From assembly GCA_022661535.1 (NCBI GenBank), contig JAKULF010000004.1, positions 3,782,001-3,846,000 on the forward strand: 64,000 nt of DNA, in the 5' to 3' direction. A model generated the notes under the pieces. That model was not told the DNA's origin and did no database searches. It worked only from the letters and a program-made list of their open reading frames with translations. The DNA comes from Eutypa lata (taxonomy: Eukaryota; Ascomycota; Sordariomycetes; Xylariales; Diatrypaceae). This document shows positions 14,001 to 25,236 of the stretch, piece by piece; position 1 is the stretch's first letter; every line of letters begins with the position of its first letter. The translations under genes were made by a program, and so were the position numbers.

Positions 14001-16979
14001 AATAATAAATAATAAAATAATATTATATATATAATAAAAATTTAAAAAGTAATTAATTAAATAATATAAAAAAGTATTTAAATAAAAAAATTTAATGTTA
14101 TTTTAAATTATTATAATAATAATAAAGTTTTTTATTTAATTAATTAATTAAAATTAAAAAGGTTTTTTTAAAATTAATAATAAATTAAATTTAAAGTTTT
14201 TATAATTATAATAATTTTTATAAACGATATTATTTATTAATAAATATTAAATTTAATATTAATATAAAAATAAATTTTATATTTAAAAAAAAATAAAAAT
14301 TATTAAATAAAAGTTATTAAAAATTAAATAAAAATTAAATAAAATATATTATATATTATATATTTTAATTTATTTTTAAAACCTTTTTTAAAATATTATA
14401 TTATTAATATAATTATTTATTATAAAATATAATATATTATCGTAACGATTATTTAATAACGTTTAATATATATATAAAAAGAAATTATTAATATTAATAT
14501 TAATTATTATAAATATATAATAAAAATTTAAATTAAAAATATTAATAATTTTTTAATGTTTAAATTTATAAATTATTAAAAACGATATTTTTTTAATTAA
14601 TAAAAATCTTATATTTTAAAAATAATTTTAATTTTATTATTTTAATTATAAATAATTAATTAAAACGATTAAAATATTTTTAAAATAAATTTATATTTAT
14701 TAAATATTAAATTAATTTTATATATTATTTATAATAAAATAAATCTTTTTTAAATATATTTTTAAAAAACAAATATATTAAAAAATTATTTAATATAATT
14801 TAAATATTATTAAATTTATAATTATTTTAAATAATAATTTTTTTAATTTTATTATAATTAATTAAAATCGTTAAAATTAATTAATATTTTTATAATAAAA
14901 TATAATATATAAAAAATATTTTATATATATTACGTTTTAATTTATTTTAATTTTTAACTTTATTAAAAAGAAATTTAATATATTATTAATGAAAAAGTAT
15001 TATAAAAAATAAATTAAATCTTTTTTATAATTAAAATAAAAATATATTATTTAAAAAACTTTTTTATTTTTTTTAAAATAAAATTTTAATTTATTATATA
15101 TAAATAAAAAACTTTTTATTTTTTTAAAATTATATATTATAATTTTTAATTATTAAATTATTTTTATAATATATTTAAAAAAATAAAAAAATAACGTTTT
15201 AAATTTAAAATAATAATAATAACGTTATTTTTAAAAAATAATAATAATAAAAAATTTTAAATTAAATATAAATTAAACGTTTAAAATGTTTTTTAATATT
15301 ATACGTTTATAATATTTTAAAAAATAACTTTATAATTATTAAAAAATAATAATTAATATATATATATATATATATTTAATTATTAATAACGTTTTAAACA
15401 TAATATATATAAGTTAAATAAAAAGTTTATTAATTTTAATTAATTTATATTAACGATTAAATAAATTTTAAATTAAAAAGTCTTTATTAATTTAAAAATT
15501 TATCTTAATATTATTAAAAATAAATATAATATTTTTAAAAAATAAAAAGTTTTAAATAAAATTTATTAATTAAAATTATTTTAATTAAAATTAAAAAAGA
15601 TAATAATAAAAGTTTTTATAAATATTTTAAATGAATTTATTTTTAAAAATAAAATTAAAAAATTAAAAAATTAAATTTATATATAAAGTTTTATATAAAT
15701 AAACATTATTAAGTATATATAAAATTATTAATAATATTAATAATAAATTTTAAATATTATATATTTTAAGTCGATTTTTTTATAATTTATATAAATATAA
15801 AATAATACTTTAAATTTTTTTAATTTTTTTTAAAAATTTTAAAAATTTTATATAATTTTAAATAAATTAATATTATATAATAAAAAATAATAACATTTAA
15901 ATTAAAAGTATTTCTTTATTAATAATAAATAATATTATTTATTTAAATTTAAATAAAAAAACGTAATAATTTTATATATTAATAAAAAGAAATTAAATTT
16001 TAATAAATAACGCTTATAATAAATAATAAATAATATTATTAAAAACGTTATATTTAAAATTTTAAAAATTATAAATTAATTTTTAAAAAATTAAATTTTT
16101 TAATTAATAATAATATATTAAAGAATTATTAATAATTATAAATTTAAATAAATTAAATTTTAATTTAATTTAATTATTAAAATTTTATATAAAATTTATA
16201 AAATAATATATTAAATTATTAAAATTTATTTTTTAATTTATTAATATAATTAATTAATATAATTTTTAAAATTATTTTAATTAATAATTATTTTATATTA
16301 AATTTAAATTACGAATTTATATTATTAATTTATATAAATAATTATATAAATAAATAATTTAAAAAAATATTAAAAAAATATTTAATATTATAATAATTTT
16401 TAATTATAAACATTTATTTCGAAAAATATTTTTTATAATTATAATTTATTAAATAATTTCTTTTCGATTTATATATTAATTATTTTAAATTTAATATTAT
16501 AAATTTATATTTAATTTTATAAATTTATTTATTATTTATAAAATAATTTTCGATTTATTTTATTTATTTAATTATTATATATATATATTTAAATTTAAGT
16601 TTAAATATTAATAAATAAAATATTTTTTAAAAATTAAATTAATTATATTAAACTTTATTATATTAAAAAAAATTCGTTTAAAAACGATTTTTAAAATTTA
16701 TTTATAAACGAAAAGTTATATTATTATTTTTAACGTAACGATTTAAAATAAAATTATTAATTAATTTAATATTATATTTATAATTTTAATTTAAATAAAA
16801 TTTAATAAATATTTTAAAAAAATAAAAAAATATTATTTTTATTATAAATATAATATAAATCTTTACGTATTAATTAATTATTTTTTATTATATTAATTAA
16901 AAAATAAAAATTAATAAAATAAAAATTAATAAATAAATTAATAAAATAAATTTTATTATATAATATTTATAATATTTAT

Positions 16980-18170
16980 AAAATTTTTCTTAATTATTAT
17001 ATTCGAAAAAAACGATATAATTTTTCGTTTATAAATAAATTATAAAAATCGTTTTTTTTTTTTTCGAGCGAAAATTTTTTTTTACGAAGTAAAAGTTAAT
17101 ATAATTAACTTAACTTTTAAAAAACCTTTTATTTATTAAAATTCGAATTTATAATTATTATATATAAAGTAATTAAATTATTAAAATTAATTTATAATTA
17201 TTTTATAATTAAATTTTATATTATTAATTATAATTTACTTTTAAATTATAACGTTTTATTTTTATATATATAAATTTTATAAATTTATAAGTTTATAAAT
17301 TATAAGTTTATAAATTATAAGTTTATAAGTTTATAAGTTATAAGTTTTATTATTATTTAAATTATTTAATTAAAAGTTAAATAATTTATAAAATAAATTA
17401 TTTAATTTTATATTTTATTAAATAAAATTTAAATTTAAAAGCTTTAAATTATAATTATTATATTTATAAATTTAATTATTATATTATAAGCTTATTATAT
17501 TAAAAACTTATACTTTATTTATTTATATATAATTAATTTTAAAGGTAAATAATTAAAGTTGTTATTACTTAAGTTAAAAGCTAAGTGGTTAGCAGCTAAG
17601 CTAGATAAGTGGTCAATGCAGCACCACCTAGGTTATCTAGGTCTGTAAGCTGTAGGTCTGAAGGTTTAAAGGTCTGTAGGTTACCCTGTAGGTTACCCTA
17701 TAGGTTACCCTGTAGGTTACCCTGTAGGTCTGTAAGCTGTAGGTCTGTAGGCTGTAGGGCTGTAGGTCTGTAGGCTGTAGGGCTGCAGGTTGTAGGTTGT
17801 AAGGCTGTAGGTCTGTAAATGGCTTGTACGTCCGAAAAGTGGCTTGTAGGTCTGAAAGGTGGCTAGTAAGTCTGTAGGTTTGTAGGTCTGTAAAGCTAGG
17901 TCGAAAAGGGTTAAGTGTGTGGGTTAGGAAAAGAGGATATACCCAATCAGTTGCAATTATGAATTGTATGTAGTTTTTTCGAAATAAATGCACTTAATTA
18001 AAGCTAAATGTAAAAAGTTAAGTGGATTTACGGTTAAAAATTAATTAATTCGAAGCGTTTTTTTTAATAAATATATATTTTTAATATATTTAACGGTTAT
18101 TTAATAACGTAATTAATAATGTAATTTAATAATTTAAATTTAATATAAAATAACTTTTAATTAAAATAAT
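16980..18170. repeat. Repeat copy C, mutated on the left, nearly intact on the right
   Basis: Bases 16990-17510 correspond to the head and tRNA-like parts of copy A with nearly all C and G lost (for example a T-loop-like motif reduced to AAAATTCGAATT). From about 17580 to 17990 the sequence returns to normal composition and closely follows copy A 9430-9840, including GCAGCACCACCTAGGTTATC. The tail (about 18060-18170) is AT-rich again. Confidence 0.65.
17637..17900. repeat. GTAGGTCT minisatellite with a 12-bp sub-array, copy C
   Basis: Degenerate GTAGGTCT units occur throughout. A separate tandem array of GTAGGTTACCCT has four consecutive units at 17676-17723, one of them with a single base change. 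Copy A has only one unit of the 12-mer, so the array expanded or contracted after duplication. A 118-codon open frame on the minus strand here is a by-product of the repeat. Confidence 0.85.
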
Positions 18171-21100
18171 TTTTATAATTATTTTATATTATTTATTTAA
18201 TAATTTTTTTATAATATTTAATTTAAAAAGTTTAATTTTTAATTTTTATATTAATAAAAATTTTATTAATAAATTTATTATTTTAATTATATTTTTAATA
18301 TTTATAATATATAATATATATAAATAATTAATATTATATAATTTTAAATAATAACGAAAATTATATATAAAATAAAAGTTTTTATTAAATAATAATAATT
18401 AAAATTAAATTTTAATTTTTTTAAATTATTATTAATAATAAATATTAAAAGAAATTTATTAATTAAATAATTTAAAACGAAAATTTTAAATTTTAAATTA
18501 ATAATTTAATTATAAAATAATTTATTAATCTTTTTATTATTTTTTTATATAAAAAAAATTAAAAAGTTTTAATAATTTAAAATATATAATTATAATTATA
18601 TAAAATTTATAATTAAATCTTTTTAAATTATAATAATAATAATAATAAATAAAAATTTAATTTATAAAAAAAATATTATAAATGTTTTAAAAATATTTAA
18701 AATTAAATTAAATTACGTTATTAAATAACTTTTAAATATTTTAAAAATATATAATTATTAATAAATATTTTATATTAATTTATCTTTTATTATAAATTAA
18801 ATATGTTTTTTTTTAAATAATTTATATATAATTTATAATTATAATTAATTAAAAAAAATTAATATATATATATATATATATATTTAATATAATTTTTATT
18901 TTAAATAAAACTTTTTTAAAATTAATTATATATATATAAATTAATTATAAATATTTAATATAATTAATATAATAATTTTATAATATAATAATTAAATTAA
19001 TAAAAAAATTAATTATATAAAACTTAATAATTAAATAATTAAAAACGTTTTAAAAATTATATTAATTATATTAATTATTATTTTATAAAAAAAACTTTTT
19101 TTTTATATTTATTATTATTATAACGTTATAATATTAAAGCACGTAATATATTTTCGATTAATTTTTATACGTAAATAATTATAATTACGTTATAAACTTT
19201 TTACGTATAAATTACGTATAAGTTATAATAATAAAAAATCGTTTATTATAAATCGATAATTATTTATAACTTTAAATAAAACTTTTTATTAAATTTTTAA
19301 AGATTTATAAATTTAATTAAATATTATTAATATTTACGATTAACGATAAATTTTTTTAATTATATTATAATAATAACGTAACGTTATAATAATTATAATA
19401 TTATATTATATTAATTTTATTATTAATTATTATAATAAGTTATAATAAAAATATTATTAATGCATTAAATTAAAAAATATTAATTATCGTTATTTAATAA
19501 CGATTATTATTAATCGATAATTATTATATTTATTAAAAAAAAATATTTAATTAATTATTATAAAGTTATTATAAAAATTAAAAAAAAACAATAAAAATTA
19601 TAATTATTAATAAAAATAAAATAAGTTTTTATTAATTAATAAAATAAAATAAATTTATTAATTATTTTATTTATTAATTATTTTTAAATAAAATCGTTTA
19701 AAAACTTATTTAATTAAATCGTAACGAAATCGTAATTAAAGTAATAATAATTAATTTTTATAAAAATTTAATTTATAAATAAACGAATTAAATTTAATAA
19801 TAATATATTATAAATTAATAATTATTAAAATTTTTATTAATTATATAATATTTTTTTTATCGAAAAATAATTAAAGTTATATTATTATCGTTAAATATTT
19901 ATTTAAAAAAAAGAAAAAACTTTAAGTTTAACTTTTAAAAGTAATAAATCGATAAAATAATCGTTAAAAAATTCGAATTTTTTTTCTTTCGAAAAAAAAA
20001 ATTAAGCTTTTAATTATTAAATTAAACGATTAAATAAATATTTATAAATATTTATATTTATATATTTTATTTATATTTTTATATATAATTTTTAAAAAAA
20101 TATTTTAATTTTATTTTATTATATAATAATATAATAATTTTTAAAATAAATATAATATATAATTTTAAATTATTATTATAATTTATTTAATTTATTATTT
20201 TTAAATTTAAATTATTATATATATTATATTATATTAATATATTAAATTTTAATATTTTTTTATAAATTATAATAATTTAAATTAATTTAATAATTTTTAT
20301 TTAATTATATATTTTAAAATATTACGTTTTAATATAAAATAATTTATTATAAATTTATAAATTAATATATTTATATAAATATTTATTATTTTTTAAATAT
20401 TTTTTAATATTATATATATATATATTATTTTAATTATTTTAATTATTTATAAAAAAATTATATAAATATAATTTAATATAATAAAAGTTTTAAATATTAA
20501 AATTCTTTAAATTAAAAAAAATAATATAAAATTTATATAACTTTTAAATTTATAAAGTAATTTATAAATTTAAATTAAATTACGTAAATAATTTATTTAA
20601 ATAATTATTTAATTTATATATTATTATTATAATTTCTTTTAAAAATTATAACTTTTTAAGTTTTTTTTTATAATATTATTTTTAAATAAATTTTTAAAAA
20701 ATAATTAAAATAATAATATTAATATATAAATTAAATAATTATTTATATAAATAATTTATATAAAATTATTTATTATATTATTAAAAATATAACGTTTTAA
20801 AGTTTTTTTATATTATATTATTTTTAAACGAATTTTTTTAAAAATATAATTAAAATTATATTAATAATATATTAATAATAAAAATATTAAAATAAAATAA
20901 TTTTAATATATATAATTTTTTAAATTTAAATTTAAAAGAAATTATTTTTAAAAAAAATTATAATAATATTATATATATATTTATAATCGTTATTTAATTT
21001 TATATTTAATTATTTAATTATATATAAAATAATTAATATTTAATATATATAAAACTTAAAATTATTAAATTAAATTAATTTCTTTTTAATAAATATTTAA

Positions 21101-21190
21101 AATTTATAAAAAAAAATATATTAAGTTTAATAAATACGTAAAATATAATTAGTTAAAAAAAGCTTAATATATAAAGTAATTATTAAAGCC
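18171..21190. repeat. AT-rich RIP-like mutated block, right part
   Basis: Same composition as the other AT-rich parts. It holds the third copy of the second repeat family (about 19100-20040). Composition returns to normal between about 21180 and 21300. Confidence 0.85.
19100..20040. repeat. Second repeat family, copy 3
   Basis: It shares the ATTATTATAACGTTATAATA anchor with copy 1 and a long collinear stretch with copy 2. It keeps more CpG sites than the other two copies, so it is the least mutated member and the best starting point for a search. Ends are approximate. Confidence 0.45.
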
Positions 21191-21659
21191 GTTATAATTA
21201 TTCGACTTGCAGCGATAATACATTAGCTATAACAATTTTATCTTAAAGGTTGGCCAAAGCTTATAATTAATACACAAATTGGTCCAATCAAATTGTCCAT
21301 ACACAGGTTACCTATTATTTCGGGGCGCTTCAGTCCTTTTAATCCTTATAGAGAATGTTGCGGGTGACGTCTTAGAGTCATTCGTCGGACCAAGTAATGG
21401 CCGTTCATTAGGTAGGTATATATTAATAATAGTTATGAGCAGGATTCGTCATAATGGATTATTTAGTGGCAATTGGCAGGAGGATTGAACTTTTATCATA
21501 TTGATCATGGCCTGTCTAAAATATATAGCCCGAATAGGGTGGCTCTTAATTTGAGTCTAAAGCCCCTGGTGAAGGCCATATGGTGAAAGAAGCAACTTTA
21601 TACACTTACCAGTGGTATATGGTAAATATGGTACAAGCCTAACCAGCCCCGGATTTGTG
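21191..21659. other. Transition zone without a supported gene
   Basis: Base composition recovers here. Short open frames are present but none has recognisable protein features. I see nothing else. Confidence 0.5.
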
Positions 21660-22031
21660 CTACTTGCAGCCGGTAAGACAATTTCCACAAACCTCACCTC
21701 CTTTCCCCAGTACAACCCTGGAGCAACGACAAAGAGCACATCCACATATACCCCAGATCAAAGAGTTGCGACTGCGGACCTGGTCACAGACCCGACATTT
21801 CCAACCTACCTGCTTTGCCGAGGGACTACATTTACACTGCCAAGGTTTGGTTAAGCAGGTCGACCCACAGCTTTCTTCAAGGTTTGGGGATATGGTTCTT
21901 CTGGTGAAAGAACCGCAGTCAGTGTCGGGCTGCCCTATGCGGACCATGTTATTCAGCTTGGCCTTCGTACAATACTCGATAACCTTCTTAATGTCACCAC
22001 ATGGGTATACGGAGAGGAATTCGTTGCACAT
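21660..22031 (-). CDS. Small cysteine-rich protein, 123 aa, putative zinc-binding
   Basis: A single-exon ORF of 123 codons contains 17 cysteines (residues 2, 11, 21, 39, 55, 59, 66, 68, 79, 82, 96, 98, 101, 103, 115, 118, 122), nearly 14% of the protein. They form close pairs such as C66-x-C68, C79-xx-C82, C96-x-C98, C101-x-C103 and C115-xx-C118. The start has the opening pattern MC...YPCG...YC that I associate with a family of small hypothetical fungal proteins. The ATG lies in a good context (CAATCACCATGTGC). No signal peptide or membrane segment is seen, so it is probably intracellular and metal-binding rather than a disulfide-rich secreted protein. Function is unknown. It is the gene nearest the AT-rich block, about 470 bp away. 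Open frames on the other strand over the same bases look like shadows. That it is a gene is likely; its role is not inferable. Confidence 0.6.
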   Translation of the reverse strand: MCNEFLSVYPCGDIKKVIEYCTKAKLNNMVRIGQPDTDCGSFTRRTISPNLEESCGSTCLTKPWQCKCSPSAKQVGWKCRVCDQVRSRNSLIWGICGCALCRCSRVVLGKGGEVCGNCLTGCK

Positions 22032-25000
22032 GGTGATTGCTGTTCGAACGGTGTGTGCAGCTAAATTACCTTGGATGATATATGGATATGGTGACTCTGG
22101 TTATGTTCCCCTGGTGTAGTGTACTCTTCTCTTGTTGAATAATACGTTTTGTCGATCGAAGTGATATGAAATTACTGTCCTTCATGGTCTATTTATAACC
22201 AAATGCCTTGAACACTTGTTTGTTTTAAGACTAATATTACTGCCTGTTGTTTCCACTTACACAAAGACCTAACTAGGACACAATATCGACACACACAAAG
22301 TCTGTGTTTTTATTGCTTTGTCCTCGGTAACAATGAACTACCTGTATGTTTTTGTGGCCCAAAAGCCATATTTGAATTGTGTATGTTTAGGTGATGTATC
22401 AGCTAGTGCAAGGCCATAATTTACGTGGAACCACACCCAATATTTATCGCCTCTTTGAACTCCGGCATCTCATGATACTAGTGTAAATACCATAGGGCGC
22501 TCGAGGTAAGCCGCAAGTCCTTCCACACAGGAGTAACATTTTCACAAAGCCACTTTGCACCAACTATGATATTGGCCCAAGGGTTGTTCTCCAGAGAGGA
22601 GCTAAGTGGATTAAAAATAGTTCCATAAGTATAGAACTATATAGTTAGTCATCGGAGAGTGCCCTGATTTTGACATTTCCAATCATCGTGGAGTATCTGT
22701 CGAAACTATAATTTCTCGCCGTAGTTTTCTATCAACTACCCACTTTATCGATAATCCTAGGGTCGATGATAAAGTTCGGCACCGCATCCTGTATTGTAAC
22801 TTACTCTGGTATAAAAGCCATAGGCATCACAAAGGTGGCTAGATTGTTAGGAGAAGAGTACGATAGCGGAGGAAATACTGTCTGCGGTACATCCATTGTC
22901 CGCATTTATTCATCTCGAGTCTGTACTTCATGCTTGATGAGTATTCCCCTGAGTTGACAACTGCTTGGCATTGTTTCCCCTATCACACTATGAGTAATTT
23001 TTGCTACCGACTATTTACGGGTATCTAATAGGGGACTACTAATCCATAGGCAATTGGATGATAGGTAAAAGAATTGTAGGTTGGAAGGGATTTATTGGAG
23101 CCGTCTATATACCCTTCGCATGGTATCTTCCCCTGCATGTGGTTGGATGAGTCGCTGCAGGTTTAGCAAACACCAGTTAGTTGCTACGAATAACGAAAGT
23201 GTGTTTCACAACTTTAACCCCAGGAGCCGAACTCATCGCCAGATTGTCTGGAGCATCTATCCACCTGACGTATATGGGCATCACATTTGGGGTCTCTACG
23301 CTCCTACATAATCGGAAAAAAAGAAAGCGCCCTTGTCGACGTACAATGCCCTAGAGGCTGGAGGGGGTAGCGGAAAGAGAAGCTGCGATTTGAGCGAGAT
23401 AAAACGGGTGCAAAAGTTGGCTTGCAGCTAGACGTGGAAAGACCCAGCCTCTTAAATTGAGATATATTTATTATTCTCTTGACAGGGTCGTGGTTTGAAA
23501 TGAATAGTAGGTTTGACATAGCACGGCAACACTTAGCCATGGTAAGCAAAAGTTCTCGCCGTACCTTCTCACGTTGATGGTAGTTGCGTTGAACCTTGTT
23601 CCACACATTATAGCCACGGTTGCTTAGCTTTCAAGTGTTAAAGTGCATTTAACTGGTGGCTTCTTCTAACAGGCAAGCTCATGTAATCCGTGTTATCTAG
23701 GTATACGATGGCTGAGCCTTAACCGACCACACCGGCCGGCCTAGCTGCATGGTTTCTCACCTAATCACCATTCTGGGTAGAATCATGCACCGGGGGTAGA
23801 TGGGCAAGATAGAATTTGTAAGTTCCAAGATATTCTTTGTCAGTCAAAAGAGGCACTGCCTCAAGGAAGAATATGATACCTGTATTATCATAAGTATTCC
23901 ACCATCATAATCATATTTACTTCCAAATCTTAAGTTACGCGTGACTCATATTCACTTCCAATTCTCAAATTAAGCTTGTCATGCCTATATTGAACTTGTC
24001 ATCATGGCAACAACCCCACCGGGAGTAAGCTGAAATAAGACCATTGAATCTATCTCAACAGGGTTTAGGTGCATTTTGTGTTAAAGGCTGGGAATCTTAC
24101 TTTCATTCACGTCTCCCAAAACTTCTATATGTACCTTCGAGGTCGAAGACATTGCATCCTCCATAGAAGCCAATGGCGACAAGGGTACTCGTTGGTAACG
24201 TCTGGAATTTGAACACAGCTAATGCGGAAACTGATGAGAAGCTAGCTATATACGGAATTCGAATAGGAAATGAAAGCCCCTGCAGATATCACTGCAGGTA
24301 TGGGGCCGGACTTAAAACAAAACAGCCAGGAGGCTACCAGTGCTGTCGAACGAGTGGACAGCATTACCCATGGTCTACTTGTATCCTACCGTAACTATGC
24401 TCTTAACACACCTCAGCAAGATATTTATATTCTAAGTGGCACCTGGGAAGACGAGTGATATACGGCATCGTGTTATTAACGACATGAGATCTCGAGCAAT
24501 GCCTAACATGGACACATGGAAGAGAACTAAACATATAAAAGAGTTATATTTTGGTGGCATCGGCAAGGAGCAAGCATCACGGCAACTAAAGCACACTAGC
24601 AATTTATCGATATACCTAATAAGTAAGACCTCAATTCCATGAAGTAAATCACAACAGTCGCTTGATCTCTGACAATTTCTTATCAAGTCCCACATGACAG
24701 CATCCTCTTTCGACTAGCCTGTTCAAGTGCTGCGGAGGGGGCTGTTACACAAGAATACAACACAAGATTAACATGCGAGACGCTCCCTGTCAACGCCCAA
24801 ACCCCCCCTGACCTCTGCCCTAAAGCATCCTGTTTGCAACGAAACCAGGTGAGTGTATGTACGCGGGTCATTCCCCCGATAGTGTAGAAGATGTATGTGC
24901 CATTAATAAGGGCTTTTGACCAACTCTCCAACTCCAGAAGAATTTGGAAAATGCATTTGTTCCGGTAGCGATGTAGTATGGAAGGAAAACAGGCTCATCA

Positions 25001-25236
25001 TGCGATTAGGTAAGTCCTAATCCAATGCAGACAAGTGAGACAAAATAAACAACGAATCAAAAAGGACATGTAAGGGAAAAATGGTAATGAAAGTCGTCAA
25101 GTCGTTAAGAAGAGTCTTCGTGAAGTAGAAAAACTTGGTAAGGTGAAATGTGAGTAATGATCGTCCTTGGTCGAGATGGATATGACCTGAGTAATTCGCC
25201 ACAGAAAGGCTTTACGTGATCGGCGACGATACGTGA
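22032..25236. other. Intergenic stretch with short, unrecognised open frames
   Basis: Normal composition. Several open frames of 60-100 codons exist on both strands (for example near 23081-23311, 23304-23606, 24173-24458 and 24432-24695). None has domain-like composition, a good start context or a consistent partner exon. Decayed gene fragments are possible, particularly near 24170-24640 where overlapping frames succeed one another. Confidence 0.4.

Larger units (their letters stand above)
9971..17511. repeat. AT-rich RIP-like mutated block, middle part
   Basis: Composition is as in the left block, with G and C nearly absent and many remaining C in CpG. It includes repeat copy B (about 13195-14000), the left half of copy C (from about 16980) and two of three copies of another repeat (about 10100-10760 and 11700-12500). 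No intact ORF of gene length was seen in any frame. Confidence 0.85.

Noticed and set aside
17637..17993. 118-codon open frame rich in Leu-Gln-Thr-Tyr on the minus strand
   Set aside because: It is the translation of GTAGGTCT/GTAGGTTACCCT tandem repeats. Repeats without stops stay open in any frame, and there is no domain or conserved composition.
1..21190. Mitochondrial or bacterial-symbiont DNA (very low G+C)
   Set aside because: No mitochondrial genes, rRNA or tRNA clusters, or long ORFs are present, the block contains unmutated fungal-type repeat DNA, and it joins normal nuclear genes.
21655..22119. 154-codon plus-strand frame opposite the cysteine-rich gene
   Set aside because: The minus-strand frame has 17 patterned cysteines and a good start context, whereas this frame has ordinary, unpatterned composition and looks like its shadow.
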